In this document: positions 6,726 through 17,800 of the stretch, piece by piece
How positions within the stretch are numbered: the stretch's first letter is position 1
Layout: each line of letters begins with the position of its first letter
IMG/VR virus record: IMGVR_UViG_3300010883_000045
Span: 1 to 51,970 of that record
Reading direction: 5' to 3' (one strand)
DNA: 51,970 nucleotides
Source of the DNA: a virus
Notes under the pieces: model-generated
The model's database searches: none
Told to the model about the DNA's origin: nothing
Seen by the model: the letters and a program-made list of their open reading frames with translations, nothing else
Position numbers and translations under genes: made by a program

Positions 6726-7611
6726 TTACAGAACGACCCATCCTTTCCATTCGTTTTGTCCACCAGCCACTCCCGAGGCACTTAGTACAGTCTCTTAATC
6801 CACTGACATTGCCAGTGCCACCGCATTCGTCACACCATTTTTTGGGAGTCAGTTGGTTGCAGGTACTCCTGAGACTCTTCGCCGCAGCGTCCACCCGCGT
6901 GTAGCAGGAGGCAAAGTGCCGGCGGTATCGCGGATCTGCCTGCAACTCCTTGCACACTTTCCGCAAACTATCGAGATCCGCGACGATCTTTCGTAGGGGA
7001 GCGGACAAGTCTTTGAGTTCCTGTTCCGGGGTCTGGGTTGGCTTTTCCTCTATTTCTACGTCTACTTCTACTTCTACTTCTTCTACTACTACCGCAGCCG
7101 GCGGATAAGTCTTGCCGTCTGCCCCCACCCTTTCTTCTGTCTGGTCTCCGTTGCGAAATCGCTGCACCGTTGAGCGTCCAACTCCGCAGGCGTCCGCGAT
7201 CAGACTGTCAGACCATGACCCCATCTCGTCGTCCGCTAAGGCAGCACGGATGACATTCTCACGATCCGCGGGTGTCCGCCGAATTCCATGCTGAGCGTTC
7301 GCACCCAGGGCATGGATCCAAGCGGCCCGCTCCCCACCGCTGCTCACCAGGGCCGGGACAGTCTTGCGGGCGGCGGCAGCGTAGGCTTCGAATGTATGCC
7401 AGCCATCGCCGATGAAATACTTGCCGAGCAGTCTTTCATGGAACACCCGAATGGGGGGTAGCTCATCCCCCTCGGAGACTACTTCGGTGTACTCTTCCCC
7501 GGCAGTCGAGTTCATCTGCAGCCGTAGCTGAGTGGTCTTGGAAATGTCTATTTCCTCTAATTTTACCTGTTCCAGCTTGGTTTTTTGCTCATCCATTCGC
7601 TTCAATTCCAT
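6712..7611 (-). CDS. ParB/Srx-like protein with C-terminal DnaJ-type zinc finger
   Basis: 299 residues. The first ATG (7611) and a second at 7596 both have weak ribosome sites. Residues about 15-110 follow the ParB N-terminal nuclease-like fold: VKLEEIDISKTTQLR, then ELPPIRVF, YFIGDGWHTFEAYAAAARKT and the family's H-G-x-R-R/K-T-x-x-D-R segment (NAQHGIRRTPADRENVI). Next comes an HTH (SLIADACGVGRSTVQRFRNG), a repetitive Glu/Val linker, and a C-terminal CDECGGTG...CTKCLGSGWW zinc knuckle of DnaJ central-domain type. ParB-fold proteins bind DNA and many hydrolyse CTP or cut DNA. Candidate roles are phage regulation, partition-like binding or nicking. A 23-bp palindrome lies just upstream. Confidence 0.8.
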   Translation of the reverse strand: MELKRMDEQKTKLEQVKLEEIDISKTTQLRLQMNSTAGEEYTEVVSEGDELPPIRVFHERLLGKYFIGDGWHTFEAYAAAARKTVPALVSSGGERAAWIHALGANAQHGIRRTPADRENVIRAALADDEMGSWSDSLIADACGVGRSTVQRFRNGDQTEERVGADGKTYPPAAVVVEEVEVEVDVEIEEKPTQTPEQELKDLSAPLRKIVADLDSLRKVCKELQADPRYRRHFASCYTRVDAAAKSLRSTCNQLTPKKWCDECGGTGNVSGLRDCTKCLGSGWWTKRMERMGRSVNATA

Positions 7612-7624
7612 GTCATGTCATTCA

Positions 7625-7647
7625 CAGGCTGCCCAATGGGCAACCTG
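7625..7647. promoter_or_regulatory. 23-bp imperfect palindrome upstream of the ParB-like gene
   Basis: CAGGCTGCCCA-A-TGGGCAACCTG. Eleven-base arms with one mismatch around a single central base, lying 14 bases upstream of the ParB-like ATG. No U-tract follows on either strand, so a terminator is unlikely. It could be an operator or a parS-like site for the adjacent protein. This is inferred from position and symmetry only. Confidence 0.45.
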
Positions 7648-7670
7648 TTGGACGGGTTAAGATAGGTACT

Positions 7671-8696
7671 CTATGGCTGGTCGCCTCCAACCAACCCACG
7701 GTAGGTGCTTCCCAGCAGCGAATCGACCTCGCTGGTTGATTCCTCGGTCCAATTCCCCCGTCCGATTTGGTGCTCCACGTAGGCCGAGCATTGCTTGAGG
7801 AATTCGGCGTAGAGTACAGGGTCCGTTTTGACTCGCTTCCCGGTTTCTACCTGCTGCACCATCTTCAAGAGATCGGCCGGCGTGGCTTTCATGTATATCT
7901 GGATTTTCAGTTGCTCCATGGTAGGGGGAGCCTGGGCTGCGGTCGCAACCTCATCCTTCGACTCTTTTGCAGAGTCCAGCACGGCCTCGCCTGGAGCTGC
8001 AACTGGCCCGGCCGGTGGCCAAGTGTCGCGGGCGTTCTCGACTGGCCGCTTGTCGTCATTCAAGCCATTTGCCCCAAAATTGAAAGACATATCTGAGTCG
8101 CTAAACGTGTGGTTTGTGTCTACGCGGGCATCCCCCCGGGAATGGTTTGCCGTGTTGTTAGGCTTCTCGGCTGGCCATTTAACTGCCTCATGGTCTGGCA
8201 CGCTATCAACCTCGGGATCGTCCTCGGAGTAGAGGTTGAACAACCCCTGCAAGGCGTACTTCCGAGCACCCGTGAACGCCTTGAAATAGCCTTTGTCGCC
8301 CTTGTCATACGCCTCGCCTAATTGGATATGCTCTACCGTTTCGCCTGTGGCGACATGGAGCAACTTCGTGCAGATTGTCACCCGCCAGCCGTTTGGCATC
8401 TTGGCCGAGCTTGTAGAGAAGTTCTCTACTTCTGTTTGCTCGGCCGTGATAAGCAGGCCATGCTTCTGGCAGGGGGGCTCGATCGCTGATAGGTAATCGC
8501 CGAGCGTTGAGTAATCATAGTTGTCAAATTTATTATGGCCCGATTTGCCTATGTGCCCCATTTCCTTGCGGGCAGCCAATCTCGCCTCGTTGATCGACGC
8601 ATGCGGTTCTTCCATTGGGTTCTCCTGTAGTTGGGCTTCCTCGTCATCGAGAATTGCGGCCGTAGAATCGGCAGATATTGACGCGGTATCAGGCAC
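7671..8696 (-). CDS. erf: ERF-family single-strand annealing recombinase
   Basis: I place the start at GTG 8696 (341 aa), which has AAGGAG six bases upstream. A longer frame to 8789 has no site. A third candidate ATG at 8615 also has AGGAG at good spacing and would omit 27 further residues. The ERF core begins at HASINEARLAARKEMG and contains the diagnostic HNKFDNYDYSTLGDYLSAIE, the GLLIT strand and the GDKGYFKAFTGARKYALQGL signature, followed by 'SEDDPEVDS'. The C-terminal half is disordered, acidic and variable, as is usual. ERF proteins bind ssDNA and anneal complementary strands during phage recombination and genome circularisation. It is the first gene of the leftward early module and has its own promoter candidate upstream. 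Confidence 0.88.
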   Translation of the reverse strand: MPDTASISADSTAAILDDEEAQLQENPMEEPHASINEARLAARKEMGHIGKSGHNKFDNYDYSTLGDYLSAIEPPCQKHGLLITAEQTEVENFSTSSAKMPNGWRVTICTKLLHVATGETVEHIQLGEAYDKGDKGYFKAFTGARKYALQGLFNLYSEDDPEVDSVPDHEAVKWPAEKPNNTANHSRGDARVDTNHTFSDSDMSFNFGANGLNDDKRPVENARDTWPPAGPVAAPGEAVLDSAKESKDEVATAAQAPPTMEQLKIQIYMKATPADLLKMVQQVETGKRVKTDPVLYAEFLKQCSAYVEHQIGRGNWTEESTSEVDSLLGSTYRGLVGGDQP

Positions 8697-8760
8697 ATTT
8701 GGCTCCTTGTCCTTGTCCGTGAGCGAAAGTCTCCCTGCCGCTCCGTTTGTCACATCGAGC

Positions 8761-8789
8761 AATTTACTCGCTCTCGAAAAACAATGCAA
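8761..8789 (-). promoter_or_regulatory. Candidate sigma70-type promoter for the ERF-led operon
   Basis: On the minus strand TTGCAT (8789-8784) and TAAATT (8766-8761) are separated by 17 bases, each matching four of six consensus bases. It sits in the about 106-bp gap between the giant gene's stop and the ERF start, which is where a promoter for the early leftward module would be expected. The evidence is sequence similarity and position only. Confidence 0.35.
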
Positions 8790-8802
8790 TGGCAGTGTTC
8801 TT

Positions 8803-11800
8803 TTATTCTCGCCATCTCACCTTGGTACGATCCACCCGATCGCGGTAGTCCTGGTGGGTTTCGCCCTTACGGGGTGATAGCTTCCTCTTGAAGCTACCCT
8901 TCCTGAGAGCGTCGCGCAGTGGTGCATAACCAGACAATTCGGTGATGAAGCGTGATAGCTGATTATGCCAGGCAATGAAATCTTCGACGCGGCCGGCGTA
9001 TTCGCTGTCTGACTCTCCCTTGATCTTACGGGGGTGCCCCATCTCCGACGCAACGACTTTCGAAACATCATAGAGCACATCCAAGAACTTGTCGGAGTCC
9101 TCCCGCTTCGCTCGCTGGCGAAGATCAGGCCACAGTTCCCTGAATATGTCCGACATTGCCCTCCAGTCATCCTGGGAACGGTCGGTGTGGTCTGACTCAT
9201 GCTGGAAGAATTTTTTGGCTAGCAGTAAGGCAGACTCGTTTCTCTCCTTATCTGTAGCGATCATGTAAACATTGAAAGCCTCCTGAGTAGTCAGCCGCTC
9301 GAAGTTCACAGTGAACCAGGGCCGGCTCGCTTCCCGTCGCATACGCTTCATCGCATCTTCGTTGAACGTATCGTACAGGTTTAGGTCAACGAGCGAACGG
9401 TGCTCCCGCATACGTTTGATTGCTTCCCGGCGCAACTCGCTTCGTTCCTTGGCCTGTTTGTCACGGCTGCCTTCCATTCGTCGCTCGGCGAGCATCTGTC
9501 CCATCAGGATTTGGGCAGACGACTTACTGATGTAGCCAGGTGCTACGCCAATGCCAAATGTAGACAGGACCGCGGCTTTGACCGGAGCTACATTGTCCTT
9601 TCTATATTCTTCGTACTGTTTAACGGAGAACGGCAGCAACGCCTTGCCTACGTGCTCGGCCGTGTCCTTGAATTGCTGCACCCAGGGATCGTCTTCGTTC
9701 TTGATTTCGTTGCCGAAGTAATCTTGGTTGTGGGCCAATTCCGACATAATGCCGATTAGCGGGTGCGTCTTATGCTGAAGGGTAGTCAAGGGCCGTGTTA
9801 AGTAGGAAATGTAATCCCGAGCGTAATCAGGCAGGCTAAGTCGCGCTGGCGATCCGTCTGGACGTGTGCCGCCTGTCTTGGGGAAGTAATAATCCTTGAG
9901 TTCTTCGGGTGGCACGCCCGTCATCACGTATTGGAGGATCGCACCGACCGCACCGATATAGAACACACTGCCAAAAAACTCGCCCATACGAAGCGAGACC
10001 ACCGCATCGCCTTCGGCTAGTCGCTGCTTAGTAGTGGCCAGGTCGTAAACCGGCCCGATGACATACTCCCGAATGAAACCAAGGTTCCAGCCTACGGCTC
10101 GGGTGCTAATCATTGCCAGGTCTTTGAGGTAACGATTCCAGAACAGATTGTCGTAGGGGAGCTGCCCGAGGCGGTTGTCTACGCTATCTGTCGCCTTGGT
10201 CAACATTCGCTTCAGTGTTGCGTCCGACAGATCCTGAGTACCCAACCGCTCCATCTCGTCCTCGACGAGCATTTGGAACATGCCGGCCTTGAGAGCGGGC
10301 ACGTAATGCTGCATCATCGGCTTCATTCCAGCTTCCAGGGCAGCCGAGATCGTCGTGAAGGGCAATCGTACAGCACTGCCGACAGTCTTCGCCAGAGACG
10401 GATCGTTCAGCATTGTTTCTAATAGTTTGCTGATCCGATCTGGCGATTGGTTGAAGTAGAACGCATCGGCCTCTGCGTGGAACCCGCCTACCGCCGCGGC
10501 CTCCACCATCTTGGCTATGTATTTGTCAGTGATCTGCTCCGCTCGCTTGTGGAAGCCCTTCTTCCGAAGCTCGGCACCAGAGGTTGCCAGCTTGAGCATA
10601 GGGCCGACCACCGTGGCAGCTAGCGCCAGTTGTCCAATGCCCTTGACCATCATGCGAGGCTGGAAAGTCGATAGGTTCCGCAAAGCCTGCCCGGTGTACG
10701 TCGCCGGCGTGGAGATCGTGGCAAAGGTCGCATGGAACAGCGAGAACAACTGGGCCTGGTTCACCGAGTTACCGACAGCCCGGGTGGCCCCATAGGCACC
10801 CCGCACCCCTGCGTGGGGGTGTTGCCAGAAGCCAGGACTTAGATGATTGTTCAAAAGCCGAGCGGCATTCTCGGGCATGTAATAGTGCCCCAGCGTTGTC
10901 ACGCCTGGCACGGGAACCTGCCCAGTGCTGGTGCCACGGGTCAGGCTCGGCCGGATCCCCAGTAAAGGCTTTAGCTCGGAGTGAGCGTTAAGGAACTTCT
11001 CGTAGAGCGTGTGAACGTCCGGTGCTATTTTCTTCATCAGATCGGGGGCGTGGATGTACGCCTCCAACAGCACCGCTTCCTTCTCGGCTTCTTTCAGGAT
11101 ATAGCGACGGCGACTGTCTGTTACGTCTTTCTCGGCGTCTAGCCTGGCGAGTGCCAGTGCCCGCCACTGCTCTTTGATCTTCTTGCGGTTGTCGATGCTC
11201 GATCGTTCTTCGCGGAATTCTTGCTGGCCCGCTCGCGGCCCCTTCGTTATTGTGCGGTAGCTGCCTTCTTTCTGCTGCAGCATCCATTCGAACAGGTTGT
11301 ACTTGTAACCGAGCTGATGCCCCAGTTCGTGAATGTAGGTGCCTTCGGTGGAGCCGAACTTGGTTGTGATCTTTCCATCTCTGCTCGCCTGCCCCAGTGC
11401 CCCGCCTGGCAGTTTCATTAGCCGTTCGTGGCTTACTCCAATAGACGTAGCGAACGAATCTAGTTGCTCAATCAACAGGGCGTCGAAGTGCTCGTCAACT
11501 TCCACCCACGGCTTGGCGAAGATCGTAAACAGGGGGTCGTTTATCTTAACCCAGTCGGCTGGCGGCTTAGATTTCTCATACACAAACTGCGTCAGGCCGG
11601 CTCTCCCATGCCCTTCGATGATCGCATTGGCTTCCAGGAACTTCAGTATCTCGCCGGCCTTGCTGTAGACCATGTCTACCGGGTTCCAGCTGACGGGCTC
11701 TAGCTGGCGTTGCTCCACGCCTTCGCGGAATGTCGGGATGGTACGCTTCTTCAAGAATGCCTTGCTCCCAGACAACGGAGCCCTCGCCTGCCCCATAAAC

Positions 11801-14800
11801 TCTCGGGCCTTGTCTTGTTGCCCCAGTTTCCAGGCGTGAGGGAAGTAATACTCGTCAAACTTCGACAGGTAGCCGAGCTTCTGCACCCGTCCACGTAGGT
11901 CGTCAAGCATCTCACGGAAAACGACAGCCAACTCTCGTAGTTTCTTGTCCTTGAGCTTGGCCACTTCCTTGGGGCCGTGCTCCACCGCGTCGATGAAGTC
12001 CACAACCTGTTTACGGTTGAGCTTCCGCATGTATCTACGGTACTTCCTTAGCTCATGGAACAGGGCCGTCTTGGCCTGCGACGTGCGGGCAAATGCCTCG
12101 CGGTTAATCTGCTCAGCGGTCTCGCTGATCTTCGAGACCTTGGGCGGATTGATGGCCTTGAGCACTTCCTGCTGGACAGCTCGCAAGCGGCCGACATCCT
12201 CTTCGATCGGAATGACCTTGCCCATCACGCCTGGCGTCGAGGAGGGAGCGGAGAAGTCCTTGGGTTTCTTGCGAGCCGCACCGACAGGGCCGTAACCCTT
12301 CATGGGTATGCGGTCTGCCTCGCCGGCTGCTTCAAGCGATTCCATCGCTCCTGCCAGATCAGGCTCGCGGCGCGCCCCCTTTGCCTTGCGGCCGGGCCGT
12401 ATCGGCGGGCGGGGAGTGGGTGTGGTCGCGGCGGGCTGGTCCTGGTCGGTCGATCGCCTGGACCCGCGCCGTACTCCGATGATCGCATTGTCGTTGATGA
12501 GCTGCTCAAGCACCCGCACGCCGCTCTCGTCGGTAGGAACGAAATGCCTAACGCGATAGTCTATCCGCCGGCGGAACGCACCCTTGGTTTCCAGAGGGTC
12601 AAAGTCCTCGGCCGTGGGGCCAACGATCTCGATGCTAGTCTCCCCTTCGGCCCGGACTCGCTTGATTTGCCAGTCGTTTGCCAGGGTAATAGATCCGCCA
12701 TCGTCAAAGATTAGAGTAAACGCTTCCTGCGGGGTGAGCTGCGGAGCATCGACCGCAACGCCAAGCCGCGTCAGGACTTCGTAGACATCGTCTTCGTCAA
12801 TATGCCGGCCCAGGATGTGCTCGCCGTCGTCGGTAAGCAGTCGTCTTACCTGCGGGTGAGTCGCCGGCAATTTGTTCCAGATAGGCAATAGCACGCCCGA
12901 GATAATGTGCATCTCCTCATGCTGCATCGCTGGCGTGTTGGCTACTTGCTCTCCCCAATTCTTCCTGGCGACTTTCTCGTCAACGCGGGTCCAGTTATCA
13001 CCTTCCAGCTTGGCGGCAGTGCTGTAGGAATAGGATGTGGGATACAGCAGTTTAAGCCGCTCGGTCATGTTGCCATGCCGGTCCTGGTCGGTAACGCCCG
13101 TGCCGCGAATAATCGCAACCCTGCCCGTCTTGGCACTGCGGACATATCCGTTGTTGCGATCGGCAGTCGCTTCGAGCATTTCTTCCCAGCCGACCGGCTT
13201 GGTTTTCTTGCCAACAGACATAACAACATGCTTTGTCTCCGAGCCAGTCTCATGCGTGTAAACGACCTCTTCGCTAACTTTCGTGATGGAGTCCGCTTTG
13301 ACGGTCTCCATGCCCTGGTCTAGCGTGCCGCCCTCAATCGCTGCTTCCGTGTGAGCAATCACACGCTGGTCGAACATCTCATAGAACTCGTTTTGCTGCT
13401 CCACTCCAAGAGTCAGCACGCGGTTGAGGAATTGCTGAATCGTGGGCCACTGGGCCTTGACCGTGCCGTCCTCGTTGAGCAGCTTGAGGCCCATTCTTGT
13501 GTTCAGGAACTCCATGTCGTAAGCACCCGTCTCTCCACGCAGCATGGCATGGAAGAGGCTCGCCAGTGCGGCCCGAGCTTCAGTGCTTTCCAGGTTATCG
13601 GCAGCGGAGAATACACCCGATTCGCCGGCCTTTCGTTCGCCTTTCGTGAGAGCACCCAACTGACCAAGGCGACGGGCAATCGTAGAGATAAACCGCTTCT
13701 GCCCTTTGAGATTCGTTTGAATTAAGAAGAACTTGGGGGCCTGGGCCTGGTTGGATCTGTGCGAGCGTCCCAATCCTTGAATAGCAACGTCTGCCCGCCA
13801 GCCAGCTTGCAGCAGGTAGTGGTGCCGTTTCTGTTGGTTCTTCCTCGACAGATCCGCATGGTAACTAGCACCTGTGCCGCCGGCTTCCGAGAAGATCAGG
13901 ATACGCTTCTCGCCATCCATGAAATCATTGGCGTCTGACTCTAAGTTTGCCGGCTTTCTCTTCTGCCGGATCAGCTTGCCATCTTTATCGTGGACAAGCC
14001 GTTCCGAGCGTCCGGTGATCTCTGCGACGTTATCTGCACCAAAGTGCTCGATAATCATATCCAACGCACCCTGACCTGCAGATTCCATGGCACCGCTAAG
14101 CTCATCCAAGAGCCTTTCCTTCGCCGCCACGGCTTCCGGGTTGTGGACAGGCTTCCCCTGCGAATCAACGACCGGCCGGGTGCGTTCGTTTCCGTTAGCG
14201 TCGATGTACGTTTCGTACTGCTGAGTGGGGAAGGATCTTTCCAGGTAATCCATAAGGATGTACCCTGGGCTCAAGTCCAACGCTTCAAGGTCCTCTTCGG
14301 TCTCCTCCCCGGCCTGCCGACCAATGGCACGGGTCAGTGCTGCTTCGTTGGTGTTTGTTAGCTGAACAATAGACGAACGGCCTGCAGCCATGTCCGCTTC
14401 TATAGCCTGAATCACTACAGGAGTCTGCATGGAAGTGATAACAGAGTTGCCGAACCTGAGCTGTGCCGCACGGAATTGACTGCGGGCCTGGGAAGCAGCT
14501 CGGCCTGTCTGGCCAGTGGTCCCGAGTGCTTCTTCGATGTTCGTGTAAACAACCTGCCAGGCGTCAGCCATCTTTGAGTAAGCCGTGGTTTGGCTAGGCG
14601 TCAACTTGTGCTCTAGTCGCTCGTACTCGACCTTTCCTTTTTTCGTGCCATCGTTGAATGAAATGTTACGGGCCAGGTACATGCCCATTGCTTTCATATC
14701 GCCGGCCGTTTGCTCCATGGCACCCACGCCCCCGGCAGCAATGGCAGCAATAAACTTATCCCTAGTTTCAAACGCGGTGTCCTCACCCCACAAGCCGAGC

Positions 14801-17800
14801 CGCGTAGCATACGCCAGGTTGGATACTTCCGTCGCACTGGTGGCAGACAGGTAAACGATACGGGCCAGTGGCAAGCGATCCTGCAAGTCGATCCCCGCTA
14901 ACGCCTGCGACGAGGCTTCCTTGCGACTCAGGCCAGTGCCCGACGTTATGCCAGACTGCATCTGGTGGGCTTCGTCAAACACGATCACACCGTCGTAATC
15001 CTCGCCGAACCACTCAACAATCTGGTCAACACGGCTGAGGACATTGCCGGCCGCTATCGCTTGCGTGGAAGCAGTCGTTCGCAAAGTACTGTAAGTTGTG
15101 AACAGGATCCCGTCGCTCTTGTCGATAGAAGCACCACTTTTAGTTGACTTGTTATGCGGGAACACTTCTTTGTGGTGCCCGCCGACCTTCTCCCATTCTT
15201 CCTTGGCTGGCTTGAGGAGCTTGTCATTCTTCGACACCCACACCGCCTTGGTGCGTCCTCGATTAAAGTTATCCTGGATGATGCCGGCGATCTCGCGGGC
15301 TTTGCCTACACCCGTGCCATCGCCAATCATAAACCCACGTCGTTTACCATCAGGCAACATCTGCTCATGGGCCTGGCCGGCGTTAACAACCGCTTCAAGC
15401 TGGATATCGGAGATGCCGACATGAACACCCCCTTCCGTCACATATCCCTTGACGGTTTCCTGGTTGATCCGTGGTGCGTAGGTGGGCTTCGGGGAAGAGA
15501 TCGCCGCCATAGCAGCGGATTCCACCAAAGAAGCGGGGTGCGTGGTAGAGCCTTCGACTATTACGGACGGTTGATAAGGCTGGTAAGTCGAGTCGTCAAG
15601 TATGCCAACTGTTGTCTTTTCAGCGGCCGAGACTTTGAGCGGCTTTACGTCCAACTTGCCTCGGGTGGACGTAGGCTCGGTATCTTCTCCTGCAGGTTTT
15701 CGTACAGGTTCTCTACCAGAAGTGTCACCAGTCGTTGATGGCTGACCCCTGCGTCCCGGGCGACGTCCGCCTGGGCGTCGGACAGATGTTCCTGATCCCC
15801 CAGGTGAACCAGTGCCCGTTGTGCCTCCTGGTCGCCCAGTAGCGGGAGTTGTTCCGCTAGCTGTCCCAGAAACTGGCTCGCTGGGTACGGCACCAGGTTC
15901 GGCCGGTTGGCTAGTGCCCACGACACCAGTTGGAGTGCCGGGTCTACTTGCGGTTCCCTCGCTACCAGGAACTTCTTCAGTGCCTTTGTCGCTGATGCGT
16001 TCAGATCGTGCATTGCGTACTCCCTCTAAGAGATCGACGGCTTCCGCCAGGGTAGCGACAGAGCCCGTGACCCTATCTACATTATCGCCGGGTTTCTTAT
16101 CAATGACAAGCAAACGGGTGGGAAACGTGGTTCCGTAGCCTTTATAGACATCTCGGCCGATCTCAACGTCGGCCACAACAGCGTAGGGCAGGTCTGCCAG
16201 CCAGTTGTCAAAGCCCTTTCCACGGCCGTGCAAGCCAGCCCCGACGATCGCGGACACTCGGCCGCCATCCGGCAATAGCTTCAAGACCTGGTCGATATGC
16301 TTCCGATCGGTGCCCGTTTGGATTTTGTTGCCCATCCTGCGTCCCGCCCTGCTGAACGGGGGATTCATTATTGCATCGGTTATCGGCGGCATCTGGTCGG
16401 GCAGTATTGCCGCGATCTGTTCAGCGTCCTCAGTAAACACTTTCTCAGGCGACAGAGCTGATAGCGGGCCGGCCCGGGCCTTGTCGATCTCGTTCGTGTA
16501 AACATCGGCACCCGAGTTGATTGCATGAACAGCCAGGCCGCCCATGCCAGCGCTAGGTTCCAAGACAACGCTGTTCTCGGACAGGTTCAAAGCCCATGCC
16601 GCGAGGAAACCGTAAGCCGGCGGCGTGGAGAATTGCTGCAGCGTATCCTTCTCGCCGGTGCGAGTTTTGTGCTTTGGTAGTCGCTTGCCCAATTTCTCCA
16701 GAATGGCAATGCTTTCCTTGGCCTGCTCGGCCGTGCCAGTAGGCTGTATAGCAAGCGTGTTACGAATGTACTTGTTGACGCCTAGCTCTAGTGCGTCGTA
16801 GGCTTCGCTATCTCCGTACTTCCCTTCCGACCGCGTGCCGCCGAACATCTCGTTGGCGGCTTGGAAGAAATCAGGCGATCCAATGGCTTCGTCGTTCTCG
16901 TTAAGTTTCCCTTCCACCCATGAAGCGAGCATGAGCTGGGAAGTCACGGTCGGGTTTGCTTTGTCAAGAACGCCATCGCCAACGATGCCGCCGGCAAATG
17001 TCCAGCCTTGCTCTAGTTCACTGCGAATCTTCCGAGTCATGGTCACGCCAAACTCGTTGATTACCGTTTCAAGGAATTCAGCAAAGGTCAGCACGCCGGC
17101 CTTGATGGACTTAGCTACCGACCTGGCGACTGCCGAGACGATCTTAGGATTGATCGGAGTAGAGCCGAAGAAGCCTTCTTCTCCCAGGGCGTCCCGCAAG
17201 TCCTGCAAGCTATCCTTCGCTTCGCCGCGTGCCTTCTGAGCGGCATCGCCTAGCTTGGTCTTGCCGCCAGGCTTGATCGGTTCGTCTTTGACATTGGCAC
17301 CGAACTGGAAGTCGGTATCCCCTTCAGTCTCCTCGTATGGCTCATCTTTAAGTCCAGCACGCGCTTCTTCCATTACATCGGGTAAGAAGTCATCCGCCTT
17401 CTTGAGCTTGAACTGAGCGACGCCGCCCTTCAACACTTCCCACAGGCCATTCTCTATGTCACCATCGCCTAGCCTATCTGCTAGTCCGTAGATTGTTGGG
17501 GCTATGCTGGGGTCATCTCTCAACGGTGCTACCTGAACATCGAAGTTTTTGACCCCCGCCGCATCGCCCTCCGATCGACGCGCCCTAGCCACCAACTTAT
17601 CGGAATTTCTGCCGAAAACTGTGGTGAACTGGTCGCGGTCTTCCTGCTGCTTTACGTTATGCTCTGCAGCTCTCCTCTCAGCTTCATTGAACACACCCCC
17701 CACAGAGCCTAAGTCGGCGTCTAGCTTGTCTTCGAGCAGCTTAACGTCAGAGTCGTCCAGGGTGCCGTTACGTTTGAGCGTAGCAATACGCTTCTTGAGG

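Noticed and set aside
12055-12714. 219-codon rightward ORF inside the giant gene
   Set aside because: Lies wholly antisense to conserved helicase and linker sequence, with no ribosome site or family.
12907-12921. HEEMH as a second metalloprotease motif in the giant protein
   Set aside because: It lies at the start of the C-terminal domain of the Strawberry-notch-type helicase (HIISGVLLPIWNKL), where a similar His is family-typical; it is not a zincin context.
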